A stretch of DNA of 64,000 nt from Sediminibacterium sp. TEGAF015 (GCF_025997995.1 NZ_AP026683.1:2294501-2358500), one strand, 5' to 3'; shown: positions 27,518 to 36,289, counted from the first letter of the stretch. Numbers and translations are program-made. The notes: generated by a model not told the origin, from the sequence alone.

Positions 27518-28165
27518 CTAAATATCCACAATACCCGCTTTAATAGCAAATTTTACTAATTCTTCTCTTGATTTAATATTAAGTTTTTCATATATGGAAT
27601 CTCTATAATTTTCAATTGTTTTTATTGAAACAAACATCTTGTTTCCTATTTCTTTGTATTTATTTCCACTTACTGATAGTTGTATAAATTCATACTCTTT
27701 TTCTGTAAGTAAAATATTACCAGCGAAAACAATTTTTTGTTTATTTACTTTTAAATCAATTTTTTGGTAGTATTCATTCAAAAAAAAGCCTGCTTCGATG
27801 ATTTCATTAATCGCTTTTTCAATTGGAAAAGATCTTGCTTTTTTTGACAAAAAACCATTGATTCCAAAATAAAATAAATTTTTAATTGCATTTTTTTCAT
27901 CCAAATTTGAAAAAACTAAAATCTTAACCATTGGATAAGCCTTTCTTAATCTTTTTGTTGTTTCCAAGCCATTTAATAAAGGCATAAAATAGTCTATTAA
28001 TACTATATCGGGTTGTAACTTATTTTTTTCAATTTCATTTAACAATTCAACACCATTCGATACTTCGAAAAGTATTTTTAAAAAACTTGTTTGCGATATT
28101 ATATCCTTAATTGCATTACGCATTAATGGATGATCTTCTGCAATAGCAACACTAACTTTTTCCAC
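27518..28165 (-). CDS. Orphan LuxR-type response regulator
   Basis: 215 aa NarL/FixJ-like regulator: the receiver has the acidic pair (IAEDHP), the phosphoacceptor Asp near residue 58 (VLIDYFMPLLNG) and a Lys in GFLSKKA; the C-terminal helix-turn-helix contains LLTEKEYEFI and KEIGNKMFVSIKTIENY. No kinase is adjacent. Codon use is much richer in A/T than in flanking kdsB or uvrB (many AAA, TTT, ATA codons), matching the AT-rich patch to its right and suggesting recent acquisition. A role in controlling the divergent T9SS protein/barrel genes is possible but unproven. Confidence 0.88.
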   Translation of the reverse strand: MEKVSVAIAEDHPLMRNAIKDIISQTSFLKILFEVSNGVELLNEIEKNKLQPDIVLIDYFMPLLNGLETTKRLRKAYPMVKILVFSNLDEKNAIKNLFYFGINGFLSKKARSFPIEKAINEIIEAGFFLNEYYQKIDLKVNKQKIVFAGNILLTEKEYEFIQLSVSGNKYKEIGNKMFVSIKTIENYRDSIYEKLNIKSREELVKFAIKAGIVDI

Positions 28166-28350
28166 TTGTATATTTTTTGTTGCCGCAGTATAAATAAAAA
28201 ACTAATACAAAATCATAACACTTCACGAACGACTATATTTATTTCATTAAAGGGGACATTTTAAAAAGGGGCTAACACCCCCACAAAATATTAGAAGTTT
28301 AATTGTTCTTTGTGAAAGATAAGTATAAAGGCAACTTACGTTTATTATAT
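28166..28350. other. AT-rich intergenic region between divergent units
   Basis: Between the orphan regulator (minus) and the barrel pseudogene (plus). Very AT-rich. A short GGGGCTAACACCCC hairpin (about 28268-28281) is the only structure seen; no clear TAnnTTTG promoter or coding frame was found. It probably holds the promoters of the divergent genes. Confidence 0.4.
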
Positions 28351-28843
28351 TATATCAAAAGTGGGTCATGAAAAGTGTCTTTTATTCTTGCAAAAATGAA
28401 TATTATCAAATCTTTATAACAAAAGGGAAATACATTCTAATCAATTTATTTCCAAATATTGAATATTTTATTACTGACAGATTTCATTTGAATCAAAGTC
28501 AACCCTTTCTTCTATAAGAGGTGAATTTAGTATTGCAGAAGGGAACAGTCGAGGCGGGGCCAACAGTAAAAGATATTTATTTGGAACAAATTGGCGGTAT
28601 TCTTTTTTGAAGAAATTAAACCAATCAATTTATTAGTTCAAGCTAGCTACCTAGTGGGACATATAATACATGAGGCGGTTTAACAAGCTATTCATTATTT
28701 GTAGGCCTAGTTTTGTATTTTAAATCTACCGTAAAGATTGAATTTTTGTTGGGTATGTAAATAATTCAGAAAAATATGCTAGTTAAATTTTTGGTGAAAA
28801 TTTGATTGGTTTTCACCTGAACATTGGCATTCAAATACTATAA
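28351..28843 (+). pseudogene. Decayed outer-membrane barrel gene, paralogue of 30538-31128
   Basis: Reading the three frames by hand gives fragments colinear with the barrel at 30538. One frame from 28368 gives KGKYILINLFPNIEYFITDRF (cf. NGKYTQINLSPNVGYFFADRF); next comes GEFSIAEGNSRGG then RYLFG (cf. GEFTVAGGNGRGG, RYFFG); then LLVQASYLVG (cf. LLVEASYQAG), VLYFKSTVKIEFLLG, and GYVNNSEKYAS-stop-IFGEN (cf. GYVTNSEKFTSQVLNEN) ending near a TAA at 28841. Several frameshifts and at least four in-frame stops break it. No intact start or signal peptide is seen. It directly precedes the T9SS-sorted gene, mirroring the intact barrel after it. Confidence 0.85.
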
Positions 28844-28860
28844 ATGAAATAAAAATTATT

Positions 28861-30411
28861 ATGAAGTACTCTATTATTTTGATATTATTTTTTTTAATAC
28901 ACAACGCCGTCTTCAGTCAAAAATCGATAACTCCGAATGAAAACAATGAATTTTGTCCTTTGGTTAACACAACTTTTACAGTTACAATCCCATTAATTAA
29001 ATCCGGTACTTCTGTAACAATAACCGCAATCGGCACTTCAACTGTTATAACTGGAGTTTCAGGACTTACATCTACATCGAATACAACATTTACTTTTGTT
29101 GGTAGGTTTAGCGACGATAATAACACCCAATCGTTTAGAGTAGATTTTACAAAAAGCGACAACAGCTCTGATTTTTATATTCCAGAATTTAAGAAAATAA
29201 AGTCTTTAAAACATCCTTCTATACCTTCAACAATCAACACAAATATCCCTGAAATAGTCTCTCAGATTTGTCAAATAACCACACATAATTTATCTTTTAC
29301 TAATATTCGTTTTGGCAATGGATTTGATGGCTCGGTTGCAGGTTATGGAAATTCAGTAACTCAATATGAGTACTTACTTCCCAATGGTTGGAGTTTAAAT
29401 GGTACACCATCAACAGGTTCCTGGATAACGTCAACAAATTCTGTAACTATAACATCTGATCAAACAAGCGGAGATAGAAGTAGTATTCAAATACGTTCAT
29501 TAAATACAGATTGTGGCACTTCATTATCAAAAAGCCCAATAAAAAATATTCCGATTTCACGACCGGAACCACCCTTAAGTATTACAGGCCCCACCCAATT
29601 GTGTTACCCTAATTCTTATAACTATACTTTGAGTGGTGTACCATCTGGTGGTGTTGTTACTTGGAATACAAATAGTTATTACACCAGTTCTTCAAGTGGT
29701 AATACAGCAACAATTTTACCTACTTCTGCAGCTAATGGTGTTACTAATATAACCGCATCAGTTTATCTTCCAAGTTGCGGTCTTACTTTTACAAAGTCAC
29801 TTACTGTGAGTATAGGTACTCCATATGTTACATTCGATATAGTAGGTTATCCTTTTTCAGAGCCAAGTTGCTACGAAGCATATGGATTTTATACTTTTCA
29901 AGCACAGCAAGTAACAGGTTATCCTAATACTTATACTGGATACCAATGGGGTTGGAGAAATCTTACAACAAATTCCGTTTCAAATGACCCAACTATTTAT
30001 GGTTCAACGTACACATTTTACCCTGATGAAGCTGGCACATATCAAATCTGGGTAAGACCTACTAATGAGTGTGGTACAGGTCTATTAGAATCAGTTAAAA
30101 CAGTTACAGTAAATAATTTCTGTTATTCGTTTCGCAGTAGCACAAGTTCCATAATAGCCTTTCCTAATCCTACTAAAGATGTAATTAATTTAACAGTTAC
30201 TAGAAAGGATAAAAGCGACAAGTTTGTTAGAATGAATAAAGTTGTTGTTGTACTTTTTGAAGCTCAAAGTGCTTTGAAAGTACGTGAGTGGAAATTTGAA
30301 AACTTGCAAAAAACGTACACTTTAAACGTTAAAGGATTAAAAAAAGGAATCTACTATTTAAGATACATGAATGGTAATGAAAGAGAAACTAAACAAATTA
30401 TTATTGAATAA
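28861..30411 (+). CDS. T9SS type A sorting-domain secreted protein
   Basis: 516 aa protein for export and surface attachment by the type IX secretion system. A signal peptide (ending NAVFSQ) is followed by Thr/Ser/Asn-rich segments that look like PKD/Ig-type beta domains (for example GPTQLCYPNSYNY and the VTWN strand), scattered Cys residues, and a C-terminal sorting domain of about 85 residues starting AFPNPTKDVINLTV and ending TKQIIIE. No catalytic motif is recognised, so an adhesin or matrix role is the best guess. It is flanked by a barrel pseudogene and an intact copy, in a strongly AT-rich segment. Confidence 0.85.
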   Translation: MKYSIILILFFLIHNAVFSQKSITPNENNEFCPLVNTTFTVTIPLIKSGTSVTITAIGTSTVITGVSGLTSTSNTTFTFVGRFSDDNNTQSFRVDFTKSDNSSDFYIPEFKKIKSLKHPSIPSTINTNIPEIVSQICQITTHNLSFTNIRFGNGFDGSVAGYGNSVTQYEYLLPNGWSLNGTPSTGSWITSTNSVTITSDQTSGDRSSIQIRSLNTDCGTSLSKSPIKNIPISRPEPPLSITGPTQLCYPNSYNYTLSGVPSGGVVTWNTNSYYTSSSSGNTATILPTSAANGVTNITASVYLPSCGLTFTKSLTVSIGTPYVTFDIVGYPFSEPSCYEAYGFYTFQAQQVTGYPNTYTGYQWGWRNLTTNSVSNDPTIYGSTYTFYPDEAGTYQIWVRPTNECGTGLLESVKTVTVNNFCYSFRSSTSSIIAFPNPTKDVINLTVTRKDKSDKFVRMNKVVVVLFEAQSALKVREWKFENLQKTYTLNVKGLKKGIYYLRYMNGNERETKQIIIE

Positions 30412-30537
30412 AAAATTATCTGGCATTAACTAATTTTATTCTGGAGGAGGTCAACAGATAAGTAAATTTTTTGAATAATGGGGTAGTACTCCTTTAATAT
30501 TTATCTTTATATCATGGATCTTTATAAAACAACAATC

Positions 30538-31128
30538 ATGAAAAAATCTCTTTACTTAATATTTTTTTTACTAACCACTAATTCTATTTGGGGGCAATTG
30601 ACTAAAGGCCATTGGCTTGTTGGAGGTAGTGCTTACTTTAACTCTTATAAAAATGAAATATTTAGTAATTCTTACAGTGAGAACGGAAAATATACGCAAA
30701 TCAATTTATCGCCCAATGTTGGATACTTTTTTGCCGACAGATTTGCGCTTGGTCTAAAAACAACTTTTACTTCTTTAAAAGGAGAGTTTACTGTGGCAGG
30801 AGGAAATGGTCGAGGTGGATCAGATACCCAACGATATTTTTTTGGGGCATTTGGACGCTATTACTTTTTAGAAGAAGCAAAACAAACTAATTTGTTGGTT
30901 GAAGCAAGTTATCAAGCAGGTATAGTTAGGGGTACGAATAATACTAAAGGAAACTTAAATAACTTTTCTATTTCCGCAGGTCCTGTAATATATTTTAACC
31001 CCTCTGTAGGTGTTGAATTTTTGCTGGGATATGTAACTAACTCAGAAAAATTCACTAGTCAAGTATTGAATGAAAACAAGAAAGGGTTTCAGCTTAGCAT
31101 TGGTCTACAAATACACTTAATAAAATAA
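30538..31128 (+). CDS. Outer-membrane beta-barrel protein (porin-like family)
   Basis: About 196 aa protein with a signal peptide (MKKSLYLIFF...IWGQ) and an eight-strand-like pattern of the small barrel families: GHWLVGGSAYF, NVGYFFADRFALGLKT, FGAFGRYYF, GVEFLLGYV, GFQLSIGLQIHL. ATG 30538 is preferred; the frame is open from 30514, but a -7-like TATCTTTA at 30502-30509 would make that ATG nearly leaderless and the extra eight residues precede a normal signal. Its decayed twin lies at 28351. The function is unknown; by context it may serve the adjacent T9SS-exported protein. Confidence 0.82.
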   Translation: MKKSLYLIFFLLTTNSIWGQLTKGHWLVGGSAYFNSYKNEIFSNSYSENGKYTQINLSPNVGYFFADRFALGLKTTFTSLKGEFTVAGGNGRGGSDTQRYFFGAFGRYYFLEEAKQTNLLVEASYQAGIVRGTNNTKGNLNNFSISAGPVIYFNPSVGVEFLLGYVTNSEKFTSQVLNENKKGFQLSIGLQIHLIK

Positions 31129-31160
31129 AAGTTGGAAAAAAATACAAAAATCTATTAAAA

Positions 31161-31194
31161 GAAGGAAACCATTATAACTATAATGGTTTCCTTC
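31161..31194 (-). terminator. Strong intrinsic terminator for dnaN (possibly bidirectional)
   Basis: GAAGGAAACCATTATA (31161-31176) is a perfect inverted repeat of 31179-31194, giving a 14-16 bp stem. On the minus strand it is followed by TTTTAATAG and further T-runs, so it ends dnaN transcripts; on the plus strand it lies 32 bases after the barrel gene and may stop that too. Confidence 0.85.
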
Positions 31195-31203
31195 TGAATT
31201 ATT

Positions 31204-32319
31204 CTAATTATTCAACATCAACGGCATCACCAGCATCAAAAGGTCTTCGCCTTCTGCCTGCTCGGTTGGTTTAATTAAACCAGCTTTGGTTGGTGTAGAC
31301 AATTCCATTTTAACATCGTCGGTATCTGCTGCGTTCAGCATTTCAATTAAGAAACGAGCATTGAAAGCAATCTGTAAGTCTTCTCCATCGTACTGACAGC
31401 TCATGCGCTCGTTACCTTCAAAGCTGAAGTCAACGTCTTGTGCAGCCATCTGTAATTCAGCGCCGGTAATATTCAAAGCTACCTGATTAGTACTCTTGTT
31501 AGAGAATACATTCACGCGACGCAAAGCATTCTGGAAAGCAGATTTATTAACAATCAACTTATAAGGATTGTCTGCAGGAATCACCACTTTGTAATCGGGG
31601 AAACGCGCATCAATCAAACGACAAATCATATGCGTAGAACCATGCTTCACAAACAAATGATTGCTGTTGTAGCTGATGGTTAGTTCGTCTTCATTATCAG
31701 GTAAAGCATTCTTCAACAAATTCAATGGCTTCTTAGGTACAATGAATGAATCGGTCTTGGTAGCATGGGTATCGGTGCGCTTGTAACGTACCAAACGATG
31801 TGCATCGGTAGCCACAAATTGAACGCCGTCTTTGCTCAACTCAAAAAACACACCCGTCATCGCAGGTCTTAAATCATCGTTGCTTACTGCGAATAAAGTT
31901 TTATTAATTGCAGTCAGTAATGCACCGCTATGCATAGAGAAGCTGGTGGTATCATCTGCTGATGGTTCTTTTGGAAAATTATCTGGGTTCTCTCCCATTA
32001 CCTTGTACTTACCATTGTCGCTGGTAATTTCAACAGCAAAGTTTTTGTCAATGGTGAAAGTCAGCGGCTGGTCTGCAATATTTTTCAATGAGTCCATCAA
32101 AATTTTTGCTGGAATACAAACCCGACCATTGGCCTTGCTTTCTACATCCATTTGTACGCGCATCACCGTTTCTAAATCGGTTGCAACTACATTTAATTTT
32201 TTATCTTCTATTTCAAACAAGAAATCTTCAAGTATCGGAAGTACGGTATTGGCATTAATAACACCACTGATCTGCTGCAAATGCTTTAACAGGGAAGAGG
32301 AAGAAACGATAAATTTCAT
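31204..32319 (-). CDS. dnaN: DNA polymerase III beta subunit (sliding clamp)
   Basis: Ring-shaped processivity clamp for replication. At 371 aa it is full length with three repeated clamp folds; landmarks include the N-terminal SSSLLKHLQQI, ILMDSLKN, GVFFELSKDGVQFVATDAHRL and the C-terminal LLMLVMPLMLNN, which matches the usual hydrophobic clamp end. The gene is a single-gene unit with a good promoter upstream and a strong terminator downstream. dnaA and recF, often neighbours elsewhere, are not here, which is common in Bacteroidota. Confidence 0.97.
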   Translation of the reverse strand: MKFIVSSSSLLKHLQQISGVINANTVLPILEDFLFEIEDKKLNVVATDLETVMRVQMDVESKANGRVCIPAKILMDSLKNIADQPLTFTIDKNFAVEITSDNGKYKVMGENPDNFPKEPSADDTTSFSMHSGALLTAINKTLFAVSNDDLRPAMTGVFFELSKDGVQFVATDAHRLVRYKRTDTHATKTDSFIVPKKPLNLLKNALPDNEDELTISYNSNHLFVKHGSTHMICRLIDARFPDYKVVIPADNPYKLIVNKSAFQNALRRVNVFSNKSTNQVALNITGAELQMAAQDVDFSFEGNERMSCQYDGEDLQIAFNARFLIEMLNAADTDDVKMELSTPTKAGLIKPTEQAEGEDLLMLVMPLMLNN

Positions 32320-32338
32320 ATGAACGATTTAATCTGGA

Positions 32339-32370
32339 CAAACTTACTGTAAAGGGATGATATTTCACAA
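32339..32370 (-). promoter_or_regulatory. Bacteroidota promoter for dnaN
   Basis: On the minus strand, TTG (complement of 32368-32370) is followed after 21 bases by TAAGTTTG (complement of 32339-32346), an exact TAnnTTTG -7 box. The dnaN ATG follows about 19 bases downstream. Spacing is within the published 17-23 base range, making this the best promoter seen in the window. Confidence 0.65.
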
Positions 32371-32389
32371 GCAATTTACACCCAAAATA

Positions 32390-32809
32390 TCAGCCATTGT
32401 AGAAGTTAAGCCGGTCAATCAGCTCCTGGTATTTGATCTTGTTGATGGGCTTCACTATATAGTCGGTAACCCCGCTGTACTCCTTGGATCGCTGTATGTC
32501 GCAATCGTCTACAGAGGAGCTCACCATATATACATAAATTGGCTTTTTAAAACGCTCCATCAATTTGTGGTATTCGTCCAAAAACTGCCACCCGTTCATA
32601 ATGGGCATATTAATATCCAGGAAAATCACATCTGGTAATTCCTGCTGACCGCTCTCTACTTTCTCTTTAAAGAATCCAATGGCTTCGCTCCCGTTGTAAA
32701 AGGACAATATATTCTTGGCAAGTCCGGTGGACTCAAGAATTTTGCGCGAGGTAAATTGATAGATTTTGTCGTCGTCTATCAAACAAACATTGTATTGTGT
32801 TACAGCCAT
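32390..32809 (-). CDS. Single-domain CheY-like response regulator
   Basis: 139 aa stand-alone receiver domain with no output domain. The acidic pocket is LIDDDK, the phosphoacceptor Asp sits in VIFLDINMPIMNGW (near residue 65), and the switch Thr/Ser and Lys are in VSSS and YIVKPI. Such proteins in Bacteroidota work by protein contact within phosphorelays. No kinase is adjacent, so the partner is unknown; the hybrid kinase at 51745 is not obviously linked. A perfect -7 box (complement of 32857-32864) lies upstream. Confidence 0.93.
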   Translation of the reverse strand: MAVTQYNVCLIDDDKIYQFTSRKILESTGLAKNILSFYNGSEAIGFFKEKVESGQQELPDVIFLDINMPIMNGWQFLDEYHKLMERFKKPIYVYMVSSSVDDCDIQRSKEYSGVTDYIVKPINKIKYQELIDRLNFYNG

Positions 32810-32856
32810 TTCGTACAGGACTTCAGTTTTGCCGGGGGATATTTGGGGTCCTGAAA

Positions 32857-32864
32857 CAAATATA
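32857..32864 (-). promoter_or_regulatory. Candidate -7 box for the CheY-like gene
   Basis: The complement reads TATATTTG, an exact TAnnTTTG match, 47 bases before the start codon of the CheY-like gene. No TTG is found at the ideal upstream distance. Confidence 0.4.
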
Positions 32865-32890
32865 ATTACTTTACCTAAAAATACTAACAG

Positions 32891-33373
32891 TTGTTTTCAA
32901 CCGACCCCAATAGCACCATCGAGAAAGCTTACATGAAGCTGAAGCATTACTGTGGCTACCAGGATCGATGTCATCAGGAAGTGAAAGAAAAGCTGTATAG
33001 CCTGAAACTGAATAAAGCAACAGTGGAACAACTGCTTTCCCGCTTAATAGAAGAAGATTATCTGAATGAGGAGCGTTACGCAAAAGCCTTTGTGGGAGGG
33101 CATTTTAGGCAAAAGCAATGGGGTAAAGTTAAAATAGCGTATGGCCTAAAGCAGAAAAGAGTTAGCGAGTACAATATCAGAAAAGCGATGAACGAAATTC
33201 CCGATGAGGAGTATCATGCATTGGCTGAAAAACTGGTAAAAGCCAAGTGGAATAGTTTGAAGAAAGACCAATATATCCACAGGGTGGTGAAAACAAAGGC
33301 ATTTTTACAACAAAGGGGCTTTGAGCCAGCTTTGGTTCAATCCATCATACAGCAAATCCGGGATACCTTATGA
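32891..33373 (+). CDS. recX: RecX-family regulator
   Basis: Small helical protein of 160 aa that modulates RecA filaments. The family pattern is visible from the start: IEKAYMKLKHYCGYQDRCHQEV resembles the usual AL..L..R.RS..EL segment in three-helix repeats, then RLIEEDYLNEERYAKAFV and KVKIAYGLKQKRV. Because homology begins upstream of the first ATG (32933), the TTG at 32891 is kept as start. The end overlaps the LpxR-like gene by 4 bases (ATGA), so the two are translationally coupled. recA is about 26 kb away. Confidence 0.85.
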   Translation: MFSTDPNSTIEKAYMKLKHYCGYQDRCHQEVKEKLYSLKLNKATVEQLLSRLIEEDYLNEERYAKAFVGGHFRQKQWGKVKIAYGLKQKRVSEYNIRKAMNEIPDEEYHALAEKLVKAKWNSLKKDQYIHRVVKTKAFLQQRGFEPALVQSIIQQIRDTL

Positions 33374-34287
33374 GTTTGTATAAAGTAATTGTATTGATTG
33401 GAATCATAGGCATCTGTTCGGTAAGGCTGCAGGCACAGTCAATTGGTTTTACCACAGAGAATGATGCCTACCTTCTAAAAATGGAAGATGCCTATTATAC
33501 CAACGGCCTGTTTTTTCATTACAGCATTGCCAAACCGGACAATTCGGCCTCCAAAATAATACACCAGTTTACCCTGGGTCAAAAAATTTTTACCCCTTTT
33601 TTCAGAAATACCCGAACACCGGCAGATATTGACCGGCCTTATGCTGGCTACGGTTTTGCTCAATATAGCCAAACCCGGTTTTTTGGAGAAAAAACGGTAT
33701 TTCTATGGTCTGGAACCCTTGGTATCATTGGTCCTGCATCCGGGGGAGAAGGCCTGCAAAATACCTATCACCGTTGGTTGAATTATGCCAGCTTCAAGGG
33801 GTGGAGGTACCAAATTAACAACCAGCTTGTGTTGAATGCAGGTGCATTATATGCGTACAATATGGTGAACAGCCTACGATTTAAAGGCATTCTTATTTCC
33901 GATGCACAACTAGGTACCGGATTTGTGAATGCATCTTTAGGAACCAAATGGGTCTATGGAACGATTAATGCATCCCAAAAGAGTCAGCTTTGGAATGCCG
34001 CACAGGAGTCCAAAAGCGCTAACAAAAAGGAGTTTTATTTCTATTGGTATCCAAAATTTACCTGGCAGGGTTACAATGCCACCATATCGGGAGGAAGCAG
34101 AACCACTGCGGATTCTTCAGTTACGCGCAATCCGCAGCGATGGGTATTTCAACATACCATTGGTGTGGCATACAGTGCTGGCAGATGGGCTGCTCAAATA
34201 GAACTGGTGCACCAGTCAAGAGAAACAATTGAGCAATTGAAAAAACATCGTTACCTGGGTCTGCAATTACAGTATCGAATCCATTAA
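33370..34287 (+). CDS. LpxR-like lipid A deacylase family outer-membrane protein
   Basis: 305 aa outer-membrane barrel of the LpxR/DUF2219 family, whose studied members remove the 3'-acyloxyacyl chain from lipid A. The signal peptide ends RLQAQ. Family landmarks are TENDAYL, DAYYTNGLFFHY, DRPYAGYGFAQ and IGPASGGEGLQNTYHRWL, including the Asn/Asp near the mature N-terminus and the active-site His in TYHRW. The C-terminus (LQLQYRIH) is a plausible final strand. It overlaps recX by 4 bases and is followed closely by the nitrilase gene. Activity on this organism's own lipid A is inferred. Confidence 0.88.
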   Translation: MSLYKVIVLIGIIGICSVRLQAQSIGFTTENDAYLLKMEDAYYTNGLFFHYSIAKPDNSASKIIHQFTLGQKIFTPFFRNTRTPADIDRPYAGYGFAQYSQTRFFGEKTVFLWSGTLGIIGPASGGEGLQNTYHRWLNYASFKGWRYQINNQLVLNAGALYAYNMVNSLRFKGILISDAQLGTGFVNASLGTKWVYGTINASQKSQLWNAAQESKSANKKEFYFYWYPKFTWQGYNATISGGSRTTADSSVTRNPQRWVFQHTIGVAYSAGRWAAQIELVHQSRETIEQLKKHRYLGLQLQYRIH

Positions 34288-34309
34288 CTTGCTGTTTCAA
34301 AACAGCCCT

Positions 34310-35101
34310 ATGCATCCTTTATCTGTAACCCTTATACAAAGCAATTTATACTGGGAAAATAAAGAAGCAAATCTGAAACAGTTTACAGAAAAAATAAACA
34401 ATCAGACTGCTCCCGGTCAGCTGGTAATACTACCGGAAATGTTCAGCACTGGCTTTAGTATGAACCCTGCACAATTGGCGGAGACCATGGATGGGCCAAC
34501 TGTTCAGTGGATGAAAGAGATGGCAGCCAAACAAAAAATTATTCTGACAGGGTCGGTTATCATTACAGAAGACAGCCAATTTTTTAATCGGCTTTTGTGG
34601 GTATTGCCCAATGGCGTTGTTGCCCACTACGATAAAAGACATTTGTTTGCTTATGCAGGTGAAGACCAGTTTTATGCACCCGGAAATAAAAGATTTATTG
34701 CTTCTGTTAATGGCTGGAAAATCAATCTGCTCATTTGTTACGACTTGCGTTTTCCGGTTTGGGCAAGACAGCAAATTACGGAGACACCTGAATATGATTT
34801 GCTGATTTATGTGGCCAACTGGCCAGAGAGAAGAAACCATGCCTGGAAAACATTGCTAACAGCAAGAGCTATCGAAAACCAGTGTTATGTAATAGGTGTA
34901 AACAGGGTGGGTGAAGATGCCAATGGAATCAATCATAGCGGAGACTCTATGTTGGTAGATCCGCTCGGGCAAGTCCTTTACCATGGTGTACAGGAGGAAG
35001 CCATTACCACACATGTTCTGAATCCCGAACATTTACAGGATTGCAGAACGCGCTTTCCATTTTGGAAAGATGCAGATACATTTTCGATTTATCAACCTTA
35101 A
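34310..35101 (+). CDS. Nitrilase-superfamily amidohydrolase, YafV/omega-amidase type
   Basis: Cytoplasmic C-N hydrolase of about 263 aa. The Glu-Lys-Cys triad is visible as E43 (LPEMFSTGF), K109 (YDKRHLF) and C143 (LICYDLRFP). The DKRHLFAYAGED and RFPVWARQ segments match the omega-amidase (alpha-keto acid omega-amide) branch that clears ketoglutaramate in metabolite repair. ATG 34310 starts at the family N-terminus (LSVTLIQSNL); the frame is also open from a TTG at 34289, right after the LpxR-like stop. It probably shares the recX/LpxR transcript. Confidence 0.9.
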   Translation: MHPLSVTLIQSNLYWENKEANLKQFTEKINNQTAPGQLVILPEMFSTGFSMNPAQLAETMDGPTVQWMKEMAAKQKIILTGSVIITEDSQFFNRLLWVLPNGVVAHYDKRHLFAYAGEDQFYAPGNKRFIASVNGWKINLLICYDLRFPVWARQQITETPEYDLLIYVANWPERRNHAWKTLLTARAIENQCYVIGVNRVGEDANGINHSGDSMLVDPLGQVLYHGVQEEAITTHVLNPEHLQDCRTRFPFWKDADTFSIYQP

Positions 35102-35168
35102 TAACCGGACTAAAGTTGTAAAGTGACCATTAAAATAAAAACAGGAGATTGAAAATATAAATGGAATT

Positions 35169-36257
35169 ATGAAACAAATAGTAGCAGCAGAAAAATTATT
35201 TACGGGTACGGATTGGTTGTTGAATCATGCGATGGTGGTAGAAGAGAATCATATTCATTCGATAGTTCCGATTGTGTCACTGAATGAAAAGCCAGCATAT
35301 CAATACTCTTATATAATACCGGCACTGATAGACTTACAGATTTATGGAGCAGGGGGACAACTGTTAAGTGTTTTTCCAACTATGGAAGCGTTGCAATTAT
35401 TGCAGGATTACTGCATCAAGGGAGGAGCTGCCTGGTTTCAACCAACGGTAGCTACGAATAGCCACGAAGTTATTTATGCATGTATAAATGCTGTAAGACA
35501 ATTTCAACAAAAACCGAATAACCGTTGTATAGGATTACACGTGGAAGGTCCATGGATTAATCGGGAAAAAAGAGGCGCACACTTAAGCGAATACATTTAT
35601 CAACCCAATAAAGAACAGGTTACCTCTTTGCTAGAATATGGTAAGGGAGTCATTACAATGATTACCCTAGCCCCGGAAATAGTGAGTTCCGATTTGGTTG
35701 AATTCATACAGTCTAAAGGCATTGTTGTTTCTGCAGGACATAGCAATGCCGACTATGCAACTGCTACAAAGGCTTTTAACGAAGGGATTACGACCGCCAC
35801 TCATTTGTACAATGCTATGAGTCCTTTGCAACACCGCGCCCCCGGCATGGTGGGAGCCATTTTTAATCACCCTACAGTTAATTGTAGCATTGTTCCGGAT
35901 GGATACCATGTAGACTTTGAAGCCATACAAATTGCCAAAAAGCAAATGGGTGAAAGATTATTTGCCATTACTGATGCGGTAACTGAAACACAAACCGGTC
36001 CTTATCCACATCAGTTAAACGGAGACAAATACGAAGCAAATGGCATCTTAAGCGGATCTGCCTTAACTATGTTGACCTGTCTACAAAAATTACACTTGCA
36101 TGCGAATATTGAATTGGGAGAAGCCATCAGAATGTGCTCTTTGTATCCTGCAAGGGTCATTCAAAAAGAAAACATTTCAGGAATGTTAAAGCCAGGCCAA
36201 AAAGCTGATTGGATTGCATTAGATGTGGATTTGTCTTGTGTTAAAGCAGTAGAATAA
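35169..36257 (+). CDS. nagA: N-acetylglucosamine-6-phosphate deacetylase NagA
   Basis: Cytoplasmic amidohydrolase converting GlcNAc-6-phosphate to glucosamine-6-phosphate in amino sugar and cell-wall recycling. Metal and catalytic landmarks are HVEGPW, SAGHSNADY, THLYNAMS, PDGYHVD and the catalytic Asp in ITDAV. At 362 aa it is slightly shorter than E. coli NagA (382). nagB is not adjacent. It precedes a small secreted helical protein by 32 bases, which may be coincidental. Confidence 0.93.
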   Translation: MKQIVAAEKLFTGTDWLLNHAMVVEENHIHSIVPIVSLNEKPAYQYSYIIPALIDLQIYGAGGQLLSVFPTMEALQLLQDYCIKGGAAWFQPTVATNSHEVIYACINAVRQFQQKPNNRCIGLHVEGPWINREKRGAHLSEYIYQPNKEQVTSLLEYGKGVITMITLAPEIVSSDLVEFIQSKGIVVSAGHSNADYATATKAFNEGITTATHLYNAMSPLQHRAPGMVGAIFNHPTVNCSIVPDGYHVDFEAIQIAKKQMGERLFAITDAVTETQTGPYPHQLNGDKYEANGILSGSALTMLTCLQKLHLHANIELGEAIRMCSLYPARVIQKENISGMLKPGQKADWIALDVDLSCVKAVE

Positions 36258-36289
36258 ACTAATTTTAGGGAGTAATAAAACAAATCATC

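Noticed and set aside
31832..32323. 163-codon open frame opposite dnaN
   Set aside because: It lies wholly antisense to a conserved housekeeping gene, has no signal peptide or recognisable motif, and its composition follows from dnaN codons.
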